Below the pieces are notes generated by a model. That model had not been told where the DNA came from, did no database searches, and was given only the letters and a program-made list of their open reading frames with translations. From positions 1 to 28,740 of the forward strand of contig CANNTZ010000028.1 of NCBI GenBank assembly GCA_947522735.1: a stretch of DNA of 28,740 nucleotides, in the 5' to 3' direction. Positions 23,701-28,740 of the stretch are shown one piece after another. Positions within the stretch are counted from its first letter, which is position 1. The number at the start of each line of letters is the position of its first letter. The DNA comes from an uncultured Oscillospiraceae bacterium. Its GTDB lineage: Bacteria > Bacillota > Clostridia > Oscillospirales > Ruminococcaceae. A program made the translations under genes and the position numbers.

Positions 23701-24430
23701 ACGTCTTTATCAGCGCCGTGCTGCTTTGCAGCGCGTTTTGCCGCGTCTCGGCAGCCGCAGTAACTCTGATTTGCAGATCATATCCGCGGCCCTCTATCGC
23801 TGCCGCCGGATTTGTCTGCGCAAGGATATCCGGTATTGCGTCCCTTATCTCCGCCGCAGTCAACCCGAAGCAACGCACCGTTCTCGCGACGGTAACTCCG
23901 CCGCAAAACTCGGATAGCAGCGGCTTTACCTGCGTGCGCAGCATCTCCTCAAATTCCATGGGTCGAGAGGGCATGATGAAGATGCACTGCTTTCCGGCAG
24001 AGAGGTAGCAGCCGGGCGCGACTCCTGGGTCGTTTGCAAGCGCAACTCCGCCCTCCGGCAGACAGGCCGCGTGCTCGAACTCGGCGCGCATCTCAACGCC
24101 GCGCTGGGCCATTATCCGGCGTATCCGCTGCAATTCGCCGTCACGCCGCTCCAGCCGGAAGCCAAGCGCGCGGCTGACATATTCTATCGTATCGTCCTCG
24201 GCGAGCATACCCACGCCGCCGGAAATGAAAATTATATCGCTGCGGTCAAGCGCGCGGATCAAAGCGCTTCTCAGCGCCGCGCGCCCCTCTCCCGCTGGCG
24301 ATTTGTATTCCAGCCGCACCCCGTACAGCCTGAGCTGCGTCTCAAGCGCAGGCACATTCTGTTCGAGCAGCCGGAGCTGATGCTCGGCACGCCCTCCGGC
24401 TGCAATTATCTCAGCAACATACGCCGTCAC
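20717..24430 (-). CDS. CinA-like / class B sortase / SpoIID triple-domain fusion protein
   Basis: One uninterrupted frame of 1237 codons joins three normally separate proteins. Residues 1-180 are MoaB/CinA-like (SGGVGMLAEDD at 70-80; canonical TGGLGPTxDD), and about 180-260 match the CinA middle part. About 262-420 resemble the nicotinamide-nucleotide amidase domain, but AEAGTRG (278-284) replaces AESCTGG, losing the serine. A Pro/Gln linker leads to a basic stretch and a membrane helix at about 551-571. A class B sortase follows, with His680 (YGHNMHD), Cys779 (TLSTCSYE) and Arg787. A Ser/Gln then Pro/Glu/Gln stalk spans about 830-960. The C-terminus is SpoIID-like (LEAVSRMVMSEIGGNF with Glu1003; GYGHGVGLSQYGA with His1202). 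The start ATG overlaps the thiI stop by 4 bases. The sortase and SpoIID parts should face outside and the CinA part inside. I infer a cell-wall remodelling protein with a cytoplasmic non-enzymatic module. Confidence 0.85.
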   Translation of the reverse strand: MTAYVAEIIAAGGRAEHQLRLLEQNVPALETQLRLYGVRLEYKSPAGEGRAALRSALIRALDRSDIIFISGGVGMLAEDDTIEYVSRALGFRLERRDGELQRIRRIMAQRGVEMRAEFEHAACLPEGGVALANDPGVAPGCYLSAGKQCIFIMPSRPMEFEEMLRTQVKPLLSEFCGGVTVARTVRCFGLTAAEIRDAIPDILAQTNPAAAIEGRGYDLQIRVTAAAETRQNALQSSTALIKTLIERIGSHIYAVDADSLQQALVEQLKAKRLSVGLAEAGTRGAVMSLLSDEQDAWELIKFNFSSTSARAKEERLGLPERFLRKCEPVSEQMSAAMARAAQKAGGASLGAAIACETVSSDGAPSGSIQAFCSVCDGVNVWTKRVSAPVDGMTVEEVRLLLAQHLLDLIRRVAMAYPEKMAGAADVDSVVAGVTSGLAAGFATTSRAPVRGRFAVTQESAYQQPQAVRSAQISRDDDYTSAWSGVSRQPEPQYPRSIQPPQQQYHAPEQPQVRRYDPNTDRTAENGAGKKKGFFAKIFPCKGDSGGAVARKLVFLVAICVFIGAMGYLANYYLQGSNNKRLISSLADMYTLGEGGEVEIPENYPRDYQVKFAALYAANPDIAGYIEIKDTILSYPVVQAADNDYYLRRNFLGESSQYGIPFVDYEVDLEKESTNTLIYGHNMHDNQMFGELMEYKNINYYRQHPVITFNSIYRDGQYKIIAMFIANVKESDGPVFQYQLFIDGDYDSTEAYITECRRRSLITIQDDVNGNDKLLTLSTCSYEFTEARFVVVARKLRDGEAADFETSTATYNDDPLMPTRWYQLYAKNKVQDSGYVPSPQSSHPQQSHSQQSMHSQSSHAESSSSLPEQSQQTSAESSSQESQVESQPSEPQSEQSSQSASESSESSSQPESQPEPEPQPQPEPQPQPEPQPQPEPEPQPQPPQQQAAQAAVTVKPQMQPAKPDQLYDQSSSGSTTASGINETYTVNGNSYTALEAVSRMVMSEIGGNFNDEAIKAQAIACYTYLKYHGTTITGVGLKAPTNRVINLTASVLGKYMVDDLSGRPIPVTYYAASAGVSNPSNMVWGGYVRNLVSVDSWIDVDAPGYETTLTLTASEVQTMLENNLGASFSGLDKTSWFETLSYTTPEELYVHRIRVGNITTTGRAMREKGLVRNSRMLLRSAAFSVRYESSTDKFIFTVKGYGHGVGLSQYGADLYAAKGKSCEWILKHYFSNINIVEG
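21609..21711 (-). repeat. 18-bp tandem repeats coding the Pro/Glu/Gln stalk
   Basis: Imperfect 18-base units, each close to GGCTCCGGCTGCGGTTGC on the plus strand, encode repeating PEPQPQ in the stalk between the sortase and SpoIID domains. Such in-frame repeats can change copy number by slippage, altering stalk length without breaking the frame. Confidence 0.75.
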
Positions 24431-25626
24431 CTGCCGTTCCTCCTTCCGTCAGCTCCCAGCACGGTCAGCACGGCGTTTTCGACGCACTCGTCTATCAGCT
24501 CGCCGGCGTCCGGAATCAGCGACTCGGAGCGCTCGATCAACTGGATATTCGGGCGGGTGCGCGGATGTCTCGGTGTGAACACCGTGCAGCAGTCCTCGTA
24601 AGGGAGTATGGATGTATCGAAGGTATCTATCTTCTCCGCTATCGCAATTATCTCCTTCTTGTCCATTCCGATGAGCGGACGCAGCACCGGCAGACCGCTG
24701 GCGGCGTCGGTGCAGGCGATTGCAGGCAGCGTCTGGCTTGCCACCTGTCCAAGGCTCTCTCCGGTTATCAGCGCGCCGCAGTTCTGGCGTTCGGCTATCC
24801 TTGTAGCGACTCGCATCATGAACCGGCGCATTATCACCGTGAACAGCTCCTCCGGGCAGCAGTCCTTGATACGCTCCTGAACTCTTGTGAAGGGTACGAC
24901 GAACAGCGCGACGCCGATGGAATAATCGCAGAGCTTCTCCGCGAGCTTTATCACCTTCAGGCGCGCGCGTTCACTGGTATAGGGTGGGCTTTCAAAGTGT
25001 ACGCCGACAAGCTCTACGCCGCGCTTGGCCATCATGTAGCCTGCGACAGGGCTGTCTATGCCGCCGGAGAGCAGCAGCGCCGCGCGCCCGCCTGTGCCGA
25101 CGGGTATCCCGCCCGCTCCCTCGACCGCGTCGGTGTGCACATATGCGCTCTCGTCGCGCACCTCGACCGTCACCGTCACCTGCGGGTGATTCACGTCCAC
25201 TCGCAGGTTAGGGAACGCCTCAAGAAGTATGCCGCCGAGCTCGGCGCATATCTCCGGCGATTTCATCGGGAATTTCTTGTCCGAGCGCCGCGCATTGACC
25301 TTAAAGGTCTCATATTCCGGCAGCGTATCCGCAAGATATTCCTTAGCGCAGGCGGCTATCTCTCCGAAATCCTTTGGCGCAACGCAGGCTCTTGTCAGCG
25401 ATACGACTCCGAACAGCTTCTTTAGCCGCTCAAACGCCTCATCCACGTCGGCGCCCTCGAGCGGACGCACAACTATCGTGGACTGCGACTTTACAAAGCG
25501 GAAACCGCCAAGCCCGCCGAGCACCTGCTTCGCATTTCTGATGAGTCTGTCCTCGAACGACGCTCGGTTTAATCCCTTGAGCACAATCTCGCCGTCCTTG
25601 AGCAGTATTATCTCCTTGAAAGCCAT
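24427..25626 (-). CDS. thiI: tRNA 4-thiouridine synthase ThiI
   Basis: This 399-residue ThiI makes 4-thiouridine at tRNA position 8, using ATP to activate the uridine and sulfur from a cysteine desulfurase. It may also supply sulfur for thiamine thiazole. An N-terminal ferredoxin-like/THUMP region spans about residues 1-165. The PP-loop ATP site SGGIDSPVAGYMM starts at residue 187, and ITGESLGQVASQT is near 285-297. The protein ends without a rhodanese domain, as is common in Bacillota. Those shorter enzymes work with a dedicated desulfurase, consistent with the gene 52 bases upstream. Its stop codon overlaps the start of the CinA-sortase-SpoIID gene, so the two are probably coupled in translation. 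Confidence 0.95.
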   Translation of the reverse strand: MAFKEIILLKDGEIVLKGLNRASFEDRLIRNAKQVLGGLGGFRFVKSQSTIVVRPLEGADVDEAFERLKKLFGVVSLTRACVAPKDFGEIAACAKEYLADTLPEYETFKVNARRSDKKFPMKSPEICAELGGILLEAFPNLRVDVNHPQVTVTVEVRDESAYVHTDAVEGAGGIPVGTGGRAALLLSGGIDSPVAGYMMAKRGVELVGVHFESPPYTSERARLKVIKLAEKLCDYSIGVALFVVPFTRVQERIKDCCPEELFTVIMRRFMMRVATRIAERQNCGALITGESLGQVASQTLPAIACTDAASGLPVLRPLIGMDKKEIIAIAEKIDTFDTSILPYEDCCTVFTPRHPRTRPNIQLIERSESLIPDAGELIDECVENAVLTVLGADGRRNGR

Positions 25627-25678
25627 TGCTTACTCTCCTTGCCCGGAGCGAAGTCCGGTGGTTAAAATCAGGGGAAAT

Positions 25679-26809
25679 CTATCCTTTAAGCTCTGAGCGG
25701 GCGTCGCGAATGCCCTGCGCGAGCACCTCCACGTCCTCAGGCGTGTTGTATGCCGAAAAGCTTATCCTCAACGCCGAATCGATGCGCTCGTCCGAGATTC
25801 CCGCCGCCGCGAGCACATGACTCTTCGCGCCTTTTGAACACGCCGAGCCGCTGGAAACGTACACACCGCGCTTTTCGAGATAGTGCAGCAGGATCTCCGA
25901 CCGCAGCCCCACCGCCGAGACGTTGACTATATACGGCAGCGCATCCGCCGGGGAGTTGACGAAAACGCCATCCTCGCCCGCAAGAAGCGCAAGCAGCTTA
26001 TCCCGCAGCCCGGCGGCGTGACGCAGGCTCGCGTCAAGTCTTCCCGCCGCAATGTCCGCCGCAAGCGCAAATCCCACAGCCATCGCGACCGGCTCGGTAC
26101 CGCTGCGCTGTCCGGATTGCTGTCCTCCGCCGATTATGAACGGCTGTAATGTGAATCCCTTTTGTATGTACATCGCCCCTATGCCCTTGGGCGCGTGTAG
26201 CTTGTGTCCGCTGACGGTGACGAGCTGCGCGCCGAGCTTTCCGCAGCCGAGCGGAAGCTTTCCGAACGCCTGCACTGCGTCGGTGTGCAGCGGAACGTCC
26301 GGGTTTTTGCGCTTTATCGCGCGCGCGATGCCCGCTATGTCGTTTATCGCGCCGGTCTCGTTGTTGACGAACATCACGCTGACAAAAGCGGTCTCTCCGT
26401 CCACCGCATTAGCGACGGCCTCAGGCGTTATCCTGCCGTTCTCGTCCGGCGCAAGCCTGACCGTCTCAAAGCCGTCCCGCTCCAGTCTCGCCGCCGCCTT
26501 TTCCACAGACGGATGCTCATAACCGGAAATAACGGCCTTTTTGAAGTGTTTGCGTTTGAGCGCCAGCCCGTATATGGCCGCGTTGTTTCCCTCGCTGCCG
26601 CCGCTGGTAAAATACACCTCCTGCGGCCTTGCACCCATTGCCCGCGCAAGCGTCTCGCGCGCTTTTTCCAGCTCCAGCTCCGCTTCAAGCCCCCTTGAGT
26701 GCAGCGACGACGGATTGCCGTAGACTCCGCACATGCTGTCGTATATTGCTCTTGCGACCTCCGGCAGCACCGGCGTCGTCGCGCTGTTATCGAGATATGC
26801 CTCCCGCAT
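25679..26809 (-). CDS. Cysteine desulfurase (NifS/IscS-like)
   Basis: This 376-residue PLP enzyme takes sulfur from cysteine, giving alanine and an enzyme persulfide. The N-terminus reads AYLDNSATTPV, the usual start of the family. The PLP lysine is Lys203 in TVSGHKLHAPKGIG, and the persulfide cysteine is Cys324 in SSGSACSKG on the mobile loop. The ATG at 26809 follows GGGAAG by 7 bases; an upstream GTG is too close to that site. Because it directly precedes thiI, the most likely role is sulfur supply for tRNA thiolation, as with Bacillus NifZ and ThiI. No IscU or SufU scaffold gene is in the window. Confidence 0.94.
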   Translation of the reverse strand: MREAYLDNSATTPVLPEVARAIYDSMCGVYGNPSSLHSRGLEAELELEKARETLARAMGARPQEVYFTSGGSEGNNAAIYGLALKRKHFKKAVISGYEHPSVEKAAARLERDGFETVRLAPDENGRITPEAVANAVDGETAFVSVMFVNNETGAINDIAGIARAIKRKNPDVPLHTDAVQAFGKLPLGCGKLGAQLVTVSGHKLHAPKGIGAMYIQKGFTLQPFIIGGGQQSGQRSGTEPVAMAVGFALAADIAAGRLDASLRHAAGLRDKLLALLAGEDGVFVNSPADALPYIVNVSAVGLRSEILLHYLEKRGVYVSSGSACSKGAKSHVLAAAGISDERIDSALRISFSAYNTPEDVEVLAQGIRDARSELKG

Positions 26810-26957
26810 TGTCACACTTCCCGTATCCCGCCGTCTTCTCTGTGTCCGAAACGGCGTGCAATTACTGCATTATATTCCAAACTGTAATATTTCATCAGAC
26901 AATTACTCATACTGACCCCATGATAATCTTTATTATATCAAACATACGCAAAAAAGT

Positions 26958-26994
26958 AAAGTGTCTTGCCGGAATCAGTCCCGCAAAACACTTT
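26958..26994 (-). terminator. Bidirectional-looking terminator after the PP2C-like pair
   Basis: AAAGTGTCTTGC (26958-26969) and GCAAAACACTTT (26983-26994) form a 12-bp stem with one wobble. On the minus strand the stem is followed by ACTTTTTTG, and on the plus strand by a run of T. It separates the PP2C-like gene pair from the desulfurase operon. Between it and the desulfurase start there is a TATAAT on the minus strand (26874-26869) without a good -35 box. Confidence 0.82.
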
Positions 26995-27022
26995 TTTTTA
27001 CTTTATTGTAACAAATTTCGCG

Positions 27023-27619
27023 TCATTCGTCCGCGATGCACAGCAGCGCCGATACGCTGTCACCGCCAAGCTGCGAGCGCTCGAGGTGTCTCAGCAGCAG
27101 GTAGTCCAGCCACTGCGCCGCGTCCTGCGATTTGCACAGGTCGATCATGCACTCCGTTTCGCTCACCTGCCGCCACAGGCCGTCGGAACCGGCAAGCAGT
27201 GCGCATCCCGGCGATATCTCCGTTTCCGCTGCGGTTATGTCCGGCGTTTCGCCGAACCGTCGTATCTCGCCGTCGGCAAAAACCGCCAGCACCGCCGAGC
27301 CGGCGCCTGCCCAAACCGCCGTCCCGCCGCGCACCGTCAGCAGCGCCGCGTCGAACACGCTCCCGACGAAGCCGTCCGCTCCGGCCTCCTTTATCACACC
27401 GCGCAACGCCTCCCGCGCGTCGTCCGCACAGAAAACCTCCTCCGCAAGCTCGATGAGCCGCAGCGACGCCAGCCTTGCCGCGCTCACTGCGGCGGTCTTC
27501 TCGCTCCCGGCGGAGCAGAGCGCCGCGACAAGACCAAACTCGCGCTCCCTCCACAGCAGCGCATCGCAGTTGATTGCGCGTCCGGCGCGGTTGCTGTAGC
27601 CTGCGGTCTCCAGTCTCAT
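27023..27619 (-). CDS. PP2C-like protein lacking metal-binding residues (likely pseudophosphatase)
   Basis: This 198-residue protein follows the PP2C fold order. YSNRAGRAINCDALL resembles the usual GxxRxxNEDA start, AVWAGAGSAVLAVFADGEIR takes the place of GDSRxYLxRxGxL, CALLAGSDGLWRQVSETE resembles the SDGLWD motif, and GGDSVSALLC sits where DNxSxxxV is expected. The aspartates of DGMGG, GDS and DN that bind the two metals are not present in the matching places, while the SDG aspartate remains. It may be a regulatory partner of the active PP2C encoded 33 bases upstream, or a highly divergent enzyme. The start ATG follows GAGAGG closely. No membrane segment is seen. Confidence 0.65.
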   Translation of the reverse strand: MRLETAGYSNRAGRAINCDALLWREREFGLVAALCSAGSEKTAAVSAARLASLRLIELAEEVFCADDAREALRGVIKEAGADGFVGSVFDAALLTVRGGTAVWAGAGSAVLAVFADGEIRRFGETPDITAAETEISPGCALLAGSDGLWRQVSETECMIDLCKSQDAAQWLDYLLLRHLERSQLGGDSVSALLCIADE

Positions 27620-27652
27620 CAGCCTCTCACCTCTCCGTTCCTGTCAGGCTTT

Positions 27653-28456
27653 CTATAGCTTTATCGCGACCGCGGAATAATTGTCCTGACCCGGCAGGTC
27701 AGCCGCGGCAATTTCGCGCTCTATGCCCTCGCAGCAGCCCTTCGGCGGCAGCGCCATCAGCCGCGCGAGCTGTTTGTCGCCCAGCGTACCGCTCACCCCG
27801 TCGGAGCAAAGCAGCAGTGCGTCCCCCACGCACAGCCCGAAGCTGCGCACAAAACAATCCGGCGATATGCTTTTAGCGCCGATATACTGCGACAACGCGT
27901 GGCGCTGTGTGCTCTCCAGCGCCTCCTCCACGCTTATGCGGCCCGCGGCGGCCAGCCTGTACAGCTCGTTCTGGTGCGTGTGCCGGAGATTCAGGCGATA
28001 TAATTTTCCGCGTCTCAGCAGCAGCACATCGCTGTCGCCGACGCTCCAAAATTCGAGCGCGCCGCCTCGTATCCGCACCGTTACAAGCGTCGTCCCGCCC
28101 GCGCCCTTGTATCTTTCGTATATATCACGGCTCAGCCGCACAATGCCCTCCCGGCAGTCGCCGTCCTCAAAGCAGAGCCGCAGAGCTTTCTGCGCTGTGT
28201 CCGTCGCTATCTCACGACCGTCCGCCATTCCGCCCATGCCGTCGCAGAGCGTCGCGGCAAAGGTCGCCCCGCAGCCATCGCGCACGCCCGTAAAGACTAA
28301 CGCGTCCTGCTGGCACTCGCGCTTGCCCTGTCCGATCACCGAATCCGCCTGCGGCAGCGCATACGCGCTCACGCCCTGCCCACGCCCCTGTCTCAGTCTG
28401 CCAATGACGGCCGCGGCTTTTCTCAATATTTCCCTCGAGCCTCCCTCGTCCATCAT
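27653..28456 (-). CDS. PP2C-family serine/threonine protein phosphatase
   Basis: This 267-residue cytosolic phosphatase has all main PP2C motifs: KRECQQDALV near the start, CDGMGGMADG with Asp72, VGDSDVLLLRRGKLY with Asp141, LCSDGVSG with Asp219 and GQDNYSAVAI with Asp258-Asn259. It would bind two Mg or Mn ions and remove phosphate from Ser or Thr residues, typically opposing a Hanks-type kinase; no kinase gene is in the window. The start is taken at 28456 (ATGATG), 9 bases after AGAGAGG. A longer frame to 28609 would translate the tandem repeat and is rejected. An ATG at 28465 lies directly against the ribosome binding site. Confidence 0.88.
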   Translation of the reverse strand: MMDEGGSREILRKAAAVIGRLRQGRGQGVSAYALPQADSVIGQGKRECQQDALVFTGVRDGCGATFAATLCDGMGGMADGREIATDTAQKALRLCFEDGDCREGIVRLSRDIYERYKGAGGTTLVTVRIRGGALEFWSVGDSDVLLLRRGKLYRLNLRHTHQNELYRLAAAGRISVEEALESTQRHALSQYIGAKSISPDCFVRSFGLCVGDALLLCSDGVSGTLGDKQLARLMALPPKGCCEGIEREIAAADLPGQDNYSAVAIKL

Positions 28457-28482
28457 TACAAACATCCTCTCTTTCTCCGCCG

Positions 28483-28740
28483 CGCGAGCGGCGGGCAGCG
28501 CCCGCTGGCATGTTCGCGGGCGAAACCGGCGCAAGCGACGGTTTCTCATGTTTACTATTGCGCAACGTCCATCCCCGCGGCGCGAGCGGCGGGCAGCGCC
28601 CGCAAGCATGTCCGCGGGCGAAACCGGCGCAAGCGACGGTTTCTTACGTTTGCTGTTGCGCAGCGTCCATCCCCGCGGCGCGAGCGGCGGGCAGCGCCCG
28701 CAAGCATGTCCGCGGGCGAAACCGGCGCAAGCGACGGTTT
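28483..28740. repeat. 98-bp palindrome-rich tandem direct repeat, at least 2.6 copies
   Basis: Near-identical units start at 28483, 28581 and 28679, a constant period of 98 bases; the third runs off the window. Each has the hairpin GCGGGCAGCGCCCGC, then CGCGGGCGAAACCGG, and a second stem of GAAACCG with CGGTTTC around GCGCAAGCGA. Copies 2 and 3 agree at every base that can be compared, while copy 1 differs at several positions (for example CTGGCATGTTCG against CAAGCATGTCCG). The array starts about 10 bases upstream of the PP2C ribosome binding site. It resembles an intergenic palindromic element that has amplified in tandem. Confidence 0.9.

Noticed and set aside
26869..26896. Promoter of the desulfurase operon with TTGTCT and TATAAT
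   Set aside because: The spacing between these boxes is 22 bases, too long for sigma-A. Only the -10-like element is noted.
28457..28609. N-terminal extension of the PP2C protein by 51 residues
   Set aside because: It would be a translation of the tandem repeat, rich in arginine and alanine. The ribosome binding site at 28466-28472 serves the later ATG.

Overview
The window looks like a chromosomal segment from a Gram-positive, anaerobic member of the Clostridia, probably an Oscillospirales- or Christensenellales-like gut or anaerobic lineage. The signs are LplB/YtcP-type sugar transport with a lipoprotein binding subunit, BlaI/BlaR1-like regulation, a class B sortase, a SpoIID domain, the MEP-pathway enzyme IspE, class II aldolase, strong Shine-Dalgarno sequences and sigma-A-type promoters. 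No species can be named from the sequence alone. No tRNA, rRNA, CRISPR array or complete insertion sequence was seen.

Region 1 (1 to about 8.64 kb, plus strand, visibly less GC-rich) is an accessory-looking catabolic module. It opens with gene debris, including a frameshifted LysR remnant, then a long inverted repeat that touches a sigma-A promoter. Next come two ABC permeases, a solute-binding lipoprotein, a membrane-bound AraC regulator, a PHP phosphoesterase, a decayed second PHP gene and a Nif3-like protein. No ATPase is present, so the importer would have to borrow one. Region 2 (8.95-10.72 kb) is a BlaI-like repressor with two palindromic operators and an overlapping BlaR1-like M56 membrane peptidase. 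This peptidase has no penicillin-binding domain.

Region 3 (10.72-16.03 kb, GC-rich) starts with a palindrome-rich intergenic stretch. It then holds a GntR/UTRA regulator and an HD-domain hydrolase on the minus strand, and a divergent plus-strand operon of PHP phosphoesterase, DUF362 ferredoxin-like protein and IspE, closed by a clear terminator. Region 4 (16.08-19.99 kb, minus strand) holds a large six-hairpin glycosidase-like protein and fructose-bisphosphate aldolase. Each has its own strong promoter and a candidate operator.

Region 5 (20.03-26.81 kb, minus strand) reads nifS/iscS-type cysteine desulfurase, thiI, one giant 1237-residue ORF, and a rhomboid-fold membrane protein. The giant ORF is the most unusual item. 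It joins a cytoplasmic CinA-like module, a transmembrane helix, a class B sortase with intact His/Cys/Arg, a Ser/Gln/Pro-rich stalk and a SpoIID peptidoglycan-lytic domain in one frame. Region 6 (27.02 kb to the end, minus strand) holds a PP2C phosphatase and a PP2C-like protein lacking metal ligands. They are preceded by at least three tandem copies of a 98-bp palindrome-rich repeat that runs off the window.
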